Shown here in pieces: positions 11,064 to 21,955 of a stretch of 64,000 nucleotides of DNA. The notes below the pieces were generated by a model. That model was not told where the DNA came from. It was given only the letters and a program-made list of their open reading frames with translations, and searched no databases. Position 1 is the first letter of the stretch. Each line of letters starts with the position of its first letter. Made by a program: the position numbers and the translations under genes. The DNA is taken from positions 2,405,808 to 2,469,807 of the forward strand of contig PZJY01000007.1 of the NCBI GenBank assembly GCA_031472005.1, written 5' to 3'. This stretch comes from Tetracladium setigerum (taxonomy: Eukaryota; Ascomycota; Leotiomycetes; Helotiales).

Positions 11064-11813
11064 GACTTCGAAGTTAGGAAGTTAACTTGAGATGTTCTGA
11101 GATTGGGGTTGATTGTGTTGAATAATCAAAAGCGATGATCAAAGTCTCTGAAGAGGATGAGGATGAGAGTCGACCGAGAGAGGACGATGAGAAGAGTCTT
11201 ATAGAATTCTCAAATGGAGATTAATATTTGCCGTTCCTCCTAACCCCACAGGTTGTCTTTCTCCAGACTCTCCACATGAACAGGATCAACAGTGAGGGCG
11301 GGGAAAGAGAGGCCTCTGCCACCAACATGTTATCTTTCTCCAGACTCTCCATACTCTCCACAGGAATAGGGTCAACAGGCTCAACGCTGGGGGCGGGGAA
11401 AGAGACGCCATGGGGAAATGGGGGATGGAGAGGTGATCGTTGTCTTACAGTCGATTCGTACGCTGGACTCGTCTAATTGACATACTTGTTCAGCCCGAAG
11501 CGAAAACCCGGAGAAAGTCAACAACGCTGCCGGAGAAACGAAAGCCGGGCCACACAAATCCCTCGCCACCAGAGGTCCACTTGCTGCACCCTCCACTATC
11601 TGGGCCGACAGAACCTCAACGTTAGCCGTGGGCACCAAAGATGGGGAGATGTGAAATATACTTATTAACTGTTGCTTGCACCCACAATCTCACTTCATTC
11701 AAAACATCAATCACAACAACAACTCCAGTTCACTTGCAACTCAACTCGAAATACACACAAAAAATATCACTTATTAGAATAAAACCACACAACACTCCGA
11801 CCAATCCCCCACC
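11064..11813. promoter_or_regulatory. Bidirectional promoter between transporter and dehydrogenase
   Basis: Spacer between two divergent start codons. It contains a long imperfect direct repeat (11254-11310 and 11331-11405; both copies begin CTTTCTCCAGACTCTCC and end GGGCGGGGAAAGAGA) and two CCGGAGAAA words 22 bp apart (11508-11516 and 11530-11538). The leader of the dehydrogenase gene is CA-rich. No gene fits within it. The elements are candidate binding sites only. Confidence 0.55.
11254..11405. repeat. Imperfect direct repeat with GC box in the shared promoter
   Basis: Copy 1 spans 11254-11310 and copy 2 spans 11331-11405. Both run from TCTTTCTCCAGACTCTCC through a CAGGA.AGGGTCAACA-like middle to GGGCGGGGAAAGAGA. 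Copy 2 carries two small insertions (about 9 and 11 bp), so the parts are conserved as separate blocks. Confidence 0.75.
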
Positions 11814-13118
11814 ATGAGTCCCTCAATCATCAAATCCAACCCCAGCTACCGCATTGCCTCCATCCCTGCCGATGGCATCGGACCAGAAGTCATCGAGGCC
11901 GGCGTCACAGTCTTGAAGAAATTGGCCTCCACACTTCAAACCTTCGATCTCGAATTCACAAACTTTGATTGGAGCAGTGACACCTACAAGAAGACTGGAA
12001 AGTATATGCCAGAGGATGCCTTGACAACACTGAAAAAATTCGACGCAATTTTGTTCGGAGCCGTTGGTGCACCAGGTATGTTTATTTCCTTTTGTACCAA
12101 ACATGACATCTGAAAACGAAAGAAGAGCCCCTGAATGCTGATTATGCGATTTACTAGATGTGCCTGATCACATTTCATTGTGGCAGCTCCGCCTAGCAAT
12201 CTGTCAACCACTCCAGCAATTCGCCAATGTTCGCCCTACCAAAGTTTTCAAGGGCACTCAGTCACCGCTCCGCAACTGCACAGACGGGCAACTTGACTGG
12301 GTGATCATCCGAGAGAACAGCGAGGGAGAATACGCCGGTCACGGTGGCAACTCGCACAAAGGCCAACCGTGGGAGACTGCCACCGAGGTGTCCATCTTCA
12401 CCAGGCACGGCGTTGAGAGAATCATGAGATTTGCCTTTGAGACGGCTCAGAAGCGTCCAAAGAAGCACATCACCGTCGTAACCAAGAGTAATGCGCAGAG
12501 AAATGGTATGGTCATGTGGGATACTATCGCAGCTGAGGTTGCCAAGGAATTCCCTGATGTTGAGGTTGATAAGATGTTGGTTGATGCCATGACTACACGA
12601 ATGGTCCTGAAGCCAGAATCTTTGGACACTATTGTTGCTACAAATTTGGTAAGTCTCTACTATTTTGGAATACCCTCCGTACCCGAAGCTAATGTTTCTC
12701 GTAGCATGCGGACATTCTCTCGGATCTTGCTGCTGCCCTCGCTGGCTCTATTGGTATTGCACCAACATCAAATCTTGATCCAACCCGTGAGAACCCATCT
12801 ATGTTCGAGCCTATTCACGGCTCCGCTTTTGATATCACTGGCATGGGAATCGGTAAGCCACCTCCATCTCCTTACCTGGCATCAATTAGAGAATTTTACT
12901 GACGAAGCCTAGCCAATCCTGTCGCGACCTTTTGGACAGCTTGTGAGATGTTGACTTGGTTGGGCGAGGCCAAGGCAGCTGACACTTTGCTCGAGATTGT
13001 TGAGAGCGTTTGCCAGCAAGGCATAATGACGAAGGATTTGGGAGGCTCAGCAACCACAGTTGAGGTGACCAATGCAGTGTGCGACGAGATTCAAAAGAGG
13101 TTGGGAAAGAAGAATTGA
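11814..13118 (+). CDS. Tartrate/isopropylmalate-type decarboxylating dehydrogenase
   Basis: NAD- and metal-dependent oxidation (often with decarboxylation) of a 2-hydroxy acid such as tartrate or malate. Four exons join in frame: 11814-12075, 12158-12648, 12705-12852 and 12913-13118, giving 368 aa, normal for the family. Signatures are the N-terminal PADGIGPEV, the mobile-loop LRNC and RENSEGEYAGHGG, KSNAQRNGMVMWD, the metal-binding VDAMTTRMV and HADILSDLAAAL, and EPIHGSAFDITGMGIANP. The REN..GEYAG form and length resemble tartrate dehydrogenase rather than Leu2 or Idh. The start has a CACC ATG context. It is divergent from the Dal5-type transporter and convergent with the regulator at 13292. 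Physiological substrate is inferred. Confidence 0.88.
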
Positions 13119-13291
13119 AGTTGTGCTTTAGTTTGGAGTATTAGATCTGGAGTTTGATGAGTTCTGTGGTTCATGCCGCTTGCTATAAGTAGACAAAAAT
13201 AGTGTGTGCTCTGTCCGTATATTTTACAAATGCAATTTTTTTGGCAACATTTCGAGATGAAGTCTAGAGTTACATCGTGTCCAAAAAATGC

Positions 13292-15685
13292 TCAATACCG
13301 CAAACCGTTGGTAGGTTCAAACATCTGCTGCTCGCTTAGCTGGTATGAGACATCCATGAGCTGAAAGATGTCATTGTATCGATCGCATGTGCCTTCTCCG
13401 CTAGCTGGGATGTGACCAAAATTCACACCCATCCCTTGCCAATCTCCGTAGTTGAAATCAATATTTGGTTGCTCAAATCCTGCAATAGTCGACGTAGCTT
13501 GCGTCGGTGTTTGTTGCGACCTGCCATCAAAATCATTCGATGAATGTAGGTCTACCGACTGGTTGTTCTGAGCATGTCCCGTTCGTTCGTATGGGGCAAA
13601 TTCAAATGCTGCTATTGGCGGGGAAACAGAAGATTCGGTTGCCTGGCGAAGTTGCCGGTTCCTCTCAACATTTACTGGGCTTGATGTCTGGTTTTGTGCG
13701 GAACTGGCATTCGGTTGCAAACTGCCATTTACATGAGCCTGCTTTGGTCGTTTCAATGAGGACTCTGCTTGTGTGCTTTTATGGGCAAGCGCTTTTTGCA
13801 AGTCTTTTAATGCTTGTGCACAAGCCCCTGGCCAAAAATTTCCACGGAGCGCAAGGGTTTCGAGGATTTTAATGCAACGATCCGCTTCGCTGTGGACCAT
13901 TAGTGATGGCAGGACGTATTTGAATTCTAAGTCTGAAACTTACCGCTGGGCTATCTGAATTGAATAGTGACCTTCAGATGCTGCATACAGGAGGATCAAG
14001 CCACTGAAAAACACCTTAATTAGTTGAAGCAAATTTTAGGGGAGTGAGTGAGAGTGAGAGAGAGAGAGTCGACAACACACCTCATCCACACACACCAAGT
14101 GAAACCGGGCCAGAAGAGTGGATTTCGAATTCGACCGTCACGGGTGCCAACTTCTATCATCCCGTCATACAAATGCTGATAGACTTTCGAGACAATTTGT
14201 TTCGAGGCCCCAATACATTTTTGCATGGCGGAAGCGAAAAGCGGCGTATTTTGAGCGGAAGTTATGACTGGTCGGTTTAACAATATCGTGGACTCGTGCT
14301 TTTGAACCAACAGCAAGAGTTTGTGAGAGGCTTTCAGCAGTAAAGGTCCACTCTGGGAGCTGGCAGTGGCGGAAGCGTTCTCATCATCCATGAATTGGGG
14401 CTCCAGCAGATCTTGTGCTTCATTCCACCATTTTGAGATCTCAGCCTCGATGTTTGCAACATCGTCAGGATGCGTTGTCCTGTGTTTAACCGAGATATGT
14501 CTAAGTTCAAGAATTAATCCTCTGATGGTGCCATGACGACCAAGAAATGCTGGCAGTAGTAAAACTCGAGGATCTGGCAAAATAATTAGCAACAACAAAA
14601 AAGTGATAGGACAAATTCTTACCGGGAGAGCGAACATTCGATGGGATGGGTTCACGGCCTTGCCTTTGATGTAGTTCATTGTCCGGATAGCAGACATCAA
14701 TATCATCATCTTTTAGGTCCAGAGGCAATCCAAGGGATTGTGACAGGTATCTCTCAAAGCTGTAAATCGTCCAGAACAGTCGCCGTCGAATGTCAGCATC
14801 TGCTAGAGAGAACTGTTCATATCTGGATGGACATCTGTGTAGTCCCAAATGGAAAGCCACGCGCACTATTACACCCCCTATCCTCGAGGCAGCATTCAGA
14901 TGTAGCATGGAGACCAAAAAGGACTGAATGGCCACCAGTGCCTGTAGTCCAGCTAAGGTAGATGGCTGCATCATAATGGGGGTCAGACAAGTGACTGCGT
15001 CGTCGATGGTGATGAATATCAGATTGGAGGGAATCAGTTTTCTCTCTTCTCTGGGCATCTGTCGCCTATCGGCAAGAGATATGGACAACACCGAACGGAC
15101 AACGATAGCATTGACAATGCTTAGGCTCTGTATGCCGTTGGTAGAGACCTCTTCAAAGAGCTCGAGCACTCTCGAGCCAATTAGGAAAGGGAAAGGTGGG
15201 TGCCAATTGTCGAAGTACGGCTGACTCCAATACACCAAGTCATCGAAGGAAGGAGAAGTCTCAGGTTGGTTGGAGGAAAGAAACTCAACCTCATCCGAAG
15301 TCCACAACGACCCTGCTAGATGTCGAGTTTGCGGAAGACGATCATCCTCTCCAGGGACCTGTTACAGCAATCGCGGGTTAGTTTGCTCTTTTAGATACCA
15401 GGTGATCAAGCAGTACACCACTAGTTAACTTACAATGTCCTCATCAATGGCCTCACTTCCCTGGCGACTATAGTTTCGTGCAAAGGCAGCTTGTACTGTA
15501 CGAACAAAATGAATACCACTTCCGCTCCCCACAAAGCTTGATGAACCTTGCGCGAGACCCCGTCTCATCGACCCCAACTCACCAGTTGAGCTGGCACCTT
15601 CACTGAGTCGCCGAGCTGCTGAGCCATTGGAGTATCGACGGCGTTTTCGAGTAGAGTCACCATCTGATGGAGATTGAGTCTCCAT
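13292..15685 (-). CDS. Fungal transcription factor with MHR domain; zinc cluster not found
   Basis: Nuclear regulator of the fungal_trans (middle homology region) class. Five minus-strand exons join in frame from the first usable ATG: 15685-15434, 15358-14623, 14573-14081, 14003-13944 and 13889-13292, giving 712 aa. MHR landmarks are DDLVYWSQPYFDNWHPPFPF, GLQALVAIQSFL, GVIVRVAFHLGLHRCPSRY, RRRLFWTIYSFERYLSQSLGLP and DDIDVCYPDNE. The N-terminal part has a basic stretch (TRKRRRYSNGS). The C-terminal 150 residues are polar and disordered. The expected N-terminal Zn2Cys6 cluster is absent from the reading frame; a weak VRACNVRRQ-like remnant with a frame problem lies at about 15803-15830. The start is therefore uncertain. 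It sits tail-to-tail with the dehydrogenase, only 173 bases away, and could regulate that group (inference). Confidence 0.8.
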
Positions 15686-15802
15686 TCTGTGATATCCAAG
15701 CCTCGGTCATTGTGCTCGTGATGTGCGGTAGATTTGGTTTGGGGTTGAATTGAGGTGGGATGTTGATTCAAGAGGCGTACCAGTTCCTTTGCGGACTAGG
15801 TT

Positions 15803-15830
15803 GGCGCCTTACATTACAGGCACGCACATG
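15803..15830 (-). other. Possible remnant of a zinc-cluster exon
   Basis: On the minus strand one frame reads HVRACNVRRQ, similar to the first half of a Zn2Cys6 motif (ACxxCRxxK) but lacking the second Cys of the pair. It is followed by a CTAG acceptor-like site and a frame reading SAKELVRLLNQ. It could mark a decayed first exon of the regulator at 13292-15685. Short match, so weak. Confidence 0.25.
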
Positions 15831-15899
15831 CTATTTTCGATTGTCAGGAAGAGACTCCTTCTCTGTCTCTTGTTTTCTTTAGATGGATATACTTTTAAC

Positions 15900-16640
15900 A
15901 AATGAAACAGTTACTTTACTAGCTTTTCTCTCATTTCAGTCATCATCCCTTTGTTTCTGGATTTAATAATCCATCTCGAACACGGTCCACAACCTCAAGT
16001 GCCGGGATTCTTCCTCTCTTAATTAGCGACGAGCCCCTTTTAAAACCACGGCCATGCTAAGGACGATCTATCATTTTACTTCTATTCGAATTTAAGATTA
16101 CTTTGGTAGATATCCTATGTACCGATACAGTATTCGGGCTGTGGAATCCGTGGCTACAAGTCTAGCTTCGTCTGTCTACATACCCGTGTAGTTGGTCTGA
16201 AGCTGCGTCGTCCACATCATCCACAACCCATCAACCATTACCAGCAAGCATACCATGTTCATCCATCTAATCTAGAGAGGAAAACGCGTCTGGATACTCT
16301 GAAAAGGGTCCCGGTCAACTTTCATGTCAAAGTCCGGAAGCATCATCGCTAAAACTCTTGCTGCTCATTGTGCATTCCATTATGCCCTCGATGCTTGTAG
16401 GTTTCCAGCTGCAAGGTTTGTGGCCCCAATGATAAATTGCGAAGTCAGATGGACGAATTCACCGTTGATCGAGAGTGTGCTCCCATGATAGTGAGGGTGA
16501 CCTTGGACCTAATATTTGCACTTCTGCGAAGCGAGCCATGCGTAGAATAAAGGCCGTCGAGGAGGATTTGGTGGATGATGTCGTCTATTGAGGCCTGCAT
16601 GGTAATTGATGGCAATAACCCGACATATGCCCCTGTCTCT
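15900..16640. other. Spacer with no recognisable gene
   Basis: Between the MHR regulator and the next candidate genes there is no frame with family features. The minus-strand stretch at about 16445-16640 reads MQASIDDIIHQILLDGLYSTHG without a recognised family and cannot be joined in frame to the small Cys-rich frame at 16799-17020 by the obvious splice sites. Confidence 0.4.
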
Positions 16641-16644
16641 AAGG

Positions 16645-16712
16645 AGAATTGCAATGTGACTCAACCTTTAGGCGTAGGTGAATTGCAATGCGACTCGCCT
16701 TCATACGTAAGA
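16645..16712. repeat. 33-bp imperfect tandem repeat
   Basis: Two adjacent copies start with GAATTGCAATGTGACTC and GAATTGCAATGCGACTC and continue into related CTTTAGGCGTAG / CTTCATACGTAAG words. Confidence 0.7.
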
Positions 16713-16798
16713 TGATAAATCCAAGATAATATTCAAGACAGAATGTGAGTCGTAATGACCTGAGATTGCTCGTCATGTAGAAATTGTTGGCGTTGTGC

Positions 16799-17020
16799 TC
16801 ACCAATCAATCTTCTTTTTATTGTTCACGAGGGCAATTGCCTCTGACGGAGTTGTGATGGCCACGGAGAAGAACTGGAAGAAGTCTTGGTCATGACTAAT
16901 CAACGTTTCTCCGGTCGCTGCACGGACCAGGCTGGAGGGATGCCCAGGGGGTAACATAAAGCAACCGGGAAGACAGCCTGAGAATCCACAGTAGGAACAA
17001 TGCTCTCCGTCAAAGCGCAA
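16799..17020 (-). CDS. Small Cys-rich open frame, possibly a first exon
   Basis: A 73-codon frame starting MRFDGEHCSYCGFSGC and containing CLPGCFMLPPGHPSSLVRAA, so five cysteines lie within the first 21 residues in CxxC-like spacing. Near its end a GTGAGC donor-like site follows GATTG, so this may be the first exon of a longer gene, but joining to the downstream minus-strand frames gives a stop. I do not recognise a family. It lies head to head with the zinc-cluster gene at 17139. Confidence 0.3.
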   Translation of the reverse strand: MRFDGEHCSYCGFSGCLPGCFMLPPGHPSSLVRAATGETLISHDQDFFQFFSVAITTPSEAIALVNNKKKIDW

Positions 17021-17138
17021 CGCCCAGGATTCTCAACCCAACCCATCAAAGTTGATCATCCCCCTTGGAATTGGCACGGCTTCCGAATCTCGGTACTTGA
17101 TACTTGACCTTGACTACCTCCGTACTGAGCACACATCC

Positions 17139-18241
17139 ATGTCGGAAATTCCTGGTGGTTCCTGCGAGCCCTGCAAGAAAAAAAAGTGCAAAGTAAACAA
17201 TGAGCCCCCTTCCCTCTCAGCAAAAGGTCTCTATCTGATATTGTGTGTGATAGTGTGATCGTCGAGTGTAAGATTAATCAATCACATGACCCTGGGGCCG
17301 ACTTGAGCTGATTTGCTTTCAGTCCAATTTGCAGCCAGTGTGAAGGAACAAAGTCAACATGTGCATATGCCGAGGGAGGCAAAAGGTTTTTGTCCCAAAT
17401 GTGCTCAGAGACCAAATGTAGACTGACAATGACATGCTGCAGAGGGATCCCATCGGGATATATTGGCACTTTGGAACAGCGTCTGATGGATACAGAAGCC
17501 GCACTATGGAATGCTCTCTCGGAAATAATGATTTTGAAAGGTCAGGCCTCAACTCGAGTACAAGGAGACCCGAAAGCAGCAACTGCGGTGGTGTTAGGTG
17601 CTCGCGAAACAAATCCCAACAAGACGTCCCGGATGATTGAATGGAAAGAGTATCCTCTGGACACTCTGGAGCACATAAACAGATGGAAAGATTTCTTCGG
17701 GAGAAAAATGAATCCTGCACAAGGTACATTCTCATGGAATTATCGATTGTCCTGCATACGGCCGGCTGACAGTGTCTTAGAAGAACAATTCACGACAGAG
17801 ACTACCTCGAGCTATTCGAACCCATCTTACAGTGAACAGTCAAGAGAAAACGACTTTAGCGAACCGAATCTTCAAACACAAAGGTTTGATATGGCAAACA
17901 CCATTCCTTATGCTTCATCGCCATCTCACGACCATGGCCAGTCCGGGTTTTCGACGCTTATAACAACATCAAATCACGAGGCCAGACAGTTGCCTCTTCA
18001 CCATCACTCGCCGCTCTCGAACCCAAGTCACTTCGATTCCAGTGTACAGGAGTTCGAGTTTGGAGCTCCCCAAGATGCGAACCAAGGACACGCCATTGAA
18101 AATAGCGATGATACGAGTAATGCTTCTTGGAATCACGGAGCAGCAGGGTCAACTCCAGGGTTGGAACAAGGACCAAGTACTGGAGCAGATTTGAATCGGT
18201 CACAGAATTTAGCATCGATTTTTCACAATACATATTATTAA
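17139..18241 (+). CDS. Short Zn2Cys6 transcription factor with a doubtful first splice junction
   Basis: Candidate nuclear DNA-binding regulator. Exon 1 (from 17139) encodes MSEIPGGSCEPCKKKKCK, the first half of a Zn2Cys6 cluster. Exon 2 (17323-17385) encodes PICSQCEGTKSTCAYAEGG, the second half. A clear intron (17386-17442, with CTGAC and a CAG acceptor) then gives exon 3 with the typical linker and dimerisation segment RGIPSGYIGTLEQRLMDTEA and a disordered tail ending at 18241. Exon 1 has a plausible GTAAAC donor at 17193, but that junction puts exon 2 out of frame by one phase; the Cys3-Cys4 spacing is right only if exon 1 runs a few codons further, where no GT donor exists. So the gene may be decayed, mis-sequenced or use a non-canonical site. 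No MHR domain follows. Confidence 0.55.
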
Positions 18242-18653
18242 TCCGGATTCTCTTGAGTTTAAAAGATTTCCCGCTGAGTTTGTGGCGGACATCAGAGGAT
18301 TATGGGACTAAAAAGCTAGAAACTTTCACCGAAGTTTTGGAGCTCAGATCATTTCAGGACCTTGCTCGGCAATCTTCAAAAGCTCACTGTCAGGTTCGCA
18401 GTTCTTTTACAATTCTTCTCGCAAAGTCAATAGTCGTGTCAAAGCACATCTGAACATCAATAGGAATAACGGCCCAAGAAATAAGTGCACGATGCTTTTC
18501 ATTGGATCTAAAACCCAATCACCAATCCAACTTGCAACCCCATGCACACCCTCCCCAGATATATACACCCAACTCTCGAGGATAATGAAGAAGATAGAAC
18601 TATGTACATGTTCAAGAAATTGAAGTCGTCCTCATTCCATTCCCAACAACCAT
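18242..18653. other. Spacer between convergent genes, no gene seen
   Basis: A 412-bp stretch between the end of the zinc-cluster gene and the end of the pectate lyase. It contains both 3' UTRs; no domain or repeat of note is visible. Confidence 0.5.
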
Positions 18654-19528
18654 TTAGCAGGCTGGAAGACCGGTGAGGAGACCTTGAGCGCCCTTGCAGT
18701 TGGCAGTGGTGGAAACCTTAGGGGAATCGCCAGATGTGACAAGCTTATCGATACCCTTGTATTCCTGGCAGACCTTCTTGACGCTCTTTCCGCAGGAGCC
18801 GGAAACGGTGGCGGTATCGCCGTAGTTGGAGTTGATACCGACGAGATCGGAAGTCACACCGTTGGCCTTGAGGCCAGTAACGACAACGTGTCGTGGACCT
18901 CCATTGTTGGAGCAGTTACCGCAGGATCGGTAGAGTTTTCCAACACCAACAACGGTGTAGCTAAAGAGAGAAGCCGATTAGCTAAATGTAGATTTTTCAG
19001 GGCGGAATAATGGAAGGGCTTACTCCTTGATGGTAACTGTTCCACGTCCGTTGTGTTGGACAACCTTGTCATCGGCGGAGTTCGCTCCACCACCCTGGAT
19101 GAGAACACTTCCTGTTCCGAGAGCAGAAACAGCATCTATACAATACATTAATTGAAGTTCAGGGTTAAAAAGAAAGCGGCAGAAGAGAGGATAACTAGAT
19201 ACATACCCTCGCAAACGTCACGGAACCAGACGTTGGTCAAGGTGCAAGCACCCTTGCAGTGAACACCCTCGAGCTGTCTGGCACCAATGATGACGTTGGA
19301 GATAGAGGCGCCATTGTTAAGGATGAACACGGCATTGGCACTTCCAGTATCGCCCTCGGTACATGGAACTCCACGGTCATATTCCTTGTTGCCGAAGTCG
19401 ACGCTTCCTGAGATGGTGGATGCAGAGGGGAGTGAGATAATGCTGCCGCTGCGAGTTGGGATGTTCAATGTCTGAGCAGAGACAAGAGCAGCGAAGACGC
19501 TAGCGAGGATGGCTTCGGAGAATTGCAT
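18654..19528 (-). CDS. Secreted pectate lyase, polysaccharide lyase family 3
   Basis: Calcium-dependent beta-elimination of de-esterified pectin outside the cell. Three minus-strand exons join in frame: 19528-19207, 19135-19024 and 18960-18654, giving 246 aa, normal for PL3. Residues 1-18 are a signal peptide (MQFSEAILASVFAALVSA). PL3 landmarks are EGDTGSANAVFILNNGASISNVIIG (in part), the GVHCKGACTLTNVWFRDVCE block with its cysteine pairs, DAVSALGTGSVLIQGGGA, VVQHNGRGTV and YRSCGNCSNNGGPRHVVV. No carbohydrate-binding module is present. A TATATAA box (minus strand) lies at 19658-19664, about 130 bases upstream. It is a likely plant-cell-wall-attack enzyme. Confidence 0.93.
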
Positions 19529-19657
19529 GTTTGCGAAAGGTTGGTTGATTGGTACGGTGGTACTGTGAAGTGAATGTGATTGTTGGATGCTGTGAAGAGA
19601 AGGTGATTGAGCTGGATGAAGAAGAAAGACTTGACAATTGGGAGGAAGGCAAGCCGT

Positions 19658-19664
19658 TTATATA
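19658..19664 (-). promoter_or_regulatory. TATA box of the pectate lyase
   Basis: TATATAA on the minus strand, 130 bases before the start codon, in the usual place for fungal core promoters. Confidence 0.5.
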
Positions 19665-19699
19665 GTCAAAATATGAGTTCATCCGAATTCCAAGTAATA

Positions 19700-21955
19700 T
19701 ATTGTCGACACAATAAATCCTGGGCGCAGAGCTCTGGCCACAACGCTTTCTCCTTGGTGGAATTAAAAAATACATTATATTTAATTATGACGATCCACCC
19801 TATCATAGGATGCCTGGCTCCACAGCCCAGAAGCACAGTAACGACCGAGGTGATGGGCCAAATACAATCTCTCCATGTGCCCGCTCTACGTGAAGAATAG
19901 CCAAACAACGGCTCCAACGCACCAGACCCAACGATTCGTCAATCTCCAATGCCGGCGTGCTTTCGGAGTATAAGATCTTGGCTAAGGTATGGGGTGCGTC
20001 CAGGGCGCTTTCCCCCACTCTCGCCACTCTACACAGCTTGTGAGTTTATCTAAGTGGAGGAACAATTTCTGAGCCAAGAGAGAATACAGTAGGGCCTGGA
20101 TGCATGCTGATACAAACAGCCTGTCGACCTCTGACGGAGGTGTGGCAAGGATTAGGCAATTCGAGAAAGGCGGAAGTATATTTGACCCAGTTTGCAGATT
20201 GGAATTGAGAGGATTACTCGGTCGAGAGTTCCTATATCGGGTCACGGGTTATCTCCGTACGAAGAAGATGCGATATGGTGTTGTTGTACTGTATTGTAAA
20301 TTGCTTGGAAATGTTACGAATGTAGTTCAGGGAGTAAGCAAAAAAGGCGACCGGTCACGGGAACTGATTCGTTTACATTCCACAAATAGGTGATTGCTTG
20401 TTAAAGTGAGAAAAATAGAATCAAACACCTTATCTTCTGGTTTCTGATTTATTTCACTCTATAAATCTATAAAAAGACCTACTAAGAGGGTCCTAACTTC
20501 TCGCCATCAGTGTCTCGCCAAGCAAAAGATAAGATTCTCACGAATCAAGGAAATTTGACCCAAATATCTCTATCAAAGCACACAAGCAATGCCACTATAT
20601 CCGATGTAACAACAAGAAACGGGAACAAGCGATAAACAAACAAATATTCAAGCTCAGAAAAAACCAACAAAGTTCAAGGATCGTTCCGGTAATCGAGATA
20701 AAAGGTTAATCATCACAACCATAATCCTGCTTTTCCGATCGGCACGAAACACTAGCCAGGCACCCAAGGCACACACTTAGAGTGTTTGGACCTCCTCCTC
20801 CTCTTTCTTTCACTCCCATGATCCCATCATCCCAGCTTTTTCCTCGGGGACGGGCAGACAATGCCAGAAACCAGTCACGCTGCCACACACAATCCCAATT
20901 CGGACGAATTGCGGTTTCGTACTCGCTCACCGTCCACCTATCCCATCAATTTCCCCAGATTAAAAGATGCAAAGCAGTAAGGCCTTACCCCGCAAAATGC
21001 CAGGGCCACATGTCCCAGATATAAGGCGCCGGCATTGCAAATTTTCCAGCCGCTCCAGGTCCCTGTTTCATCATTTTTGAGTTTTGATTTGGGTGCTCGC
21101 CCGCCCGCCAGCCCGCCCGCACAACCTTTTTTACTTTCTTGAAAGTCCATTTTTGGCCTGTGGCGGATCTGATTGAGCGAGGCTGGTGGTTATATTATAT
21201 AATATTTATTGGGGTGTGTTGTGTGTACTTACTGTATAGTGCTTGTTCAGGCAAAACACTTCGGCCAGATCGAGATGGGAAGGACGCCACTAGTCAGTCA
21301 CCCAGTTCCGGGTTAATCCCACCCCACACAAAGTCTTGTTCTCTGTTTTTTTTAAGTGCAGTATGGAGTGCTTACGTCGGAAAGATAAAGTAGTATACAT
21401 GGGATGAGTAAGTGAAGGAGAACAGTGGCGCGCGTCCACGCTTGGCTTTCTTATTTCTCAGCCCCCTTTCTTCCTTACAGCTCGATTTTCGTATGTCGTT
21501 ACGCCCTCGTTAGAGTGCTAGAGCCTAGATGAGTAGGTTTTGTTGTATTAATTTCGCCTGACTCAGTAGTAGAGGGGATTCAATTTTCCGTCTTACTGTA
21601 CAACCTCTTCTTCTCAGTGTAAAACTCTTGTTTTGGTTGTCAAAGAGTCAATTAAGATTGGAAATCATTTATATTCTACTCTGATACGATACAATTCTTT
21701 TCTGGTGACAAACAACTCCCTCACTTATTCCTCCCTTACAGAATCCCTCTAGCAAAAGTCCTTTCCGAAAACCATGTCTGTCTTCTTCGAGAAGATAGTA
21801 CAGAAGATCATATTTACTCTGTTGGAACTGGCCTTCGTACATATTGGCTCATCTCCTTGGTATTGAGCAGCTATAACGTCCCCTCCCTCTTTAACTCCTT
21901 CTAGTACATCTTCCGATACGAACATGGACGCCGCTCTGCCAGCCTGTGGTGCTCG
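19700..21955. other. Intergenic spacer, no gene seen
   Basis: A 2.25-kb stretch upstream of the pectate lyase and downstream of the WD40 gene. Open frames are short and carry no recognisable domain. It includes an ATCTCCGTACG word (20251-20261), a CCGCCCGCCAGCCCGCCCGC run (about 21101-21120) and the 3' UTR of the WD40 gene near 21800-21955. Confidence 0.5.
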
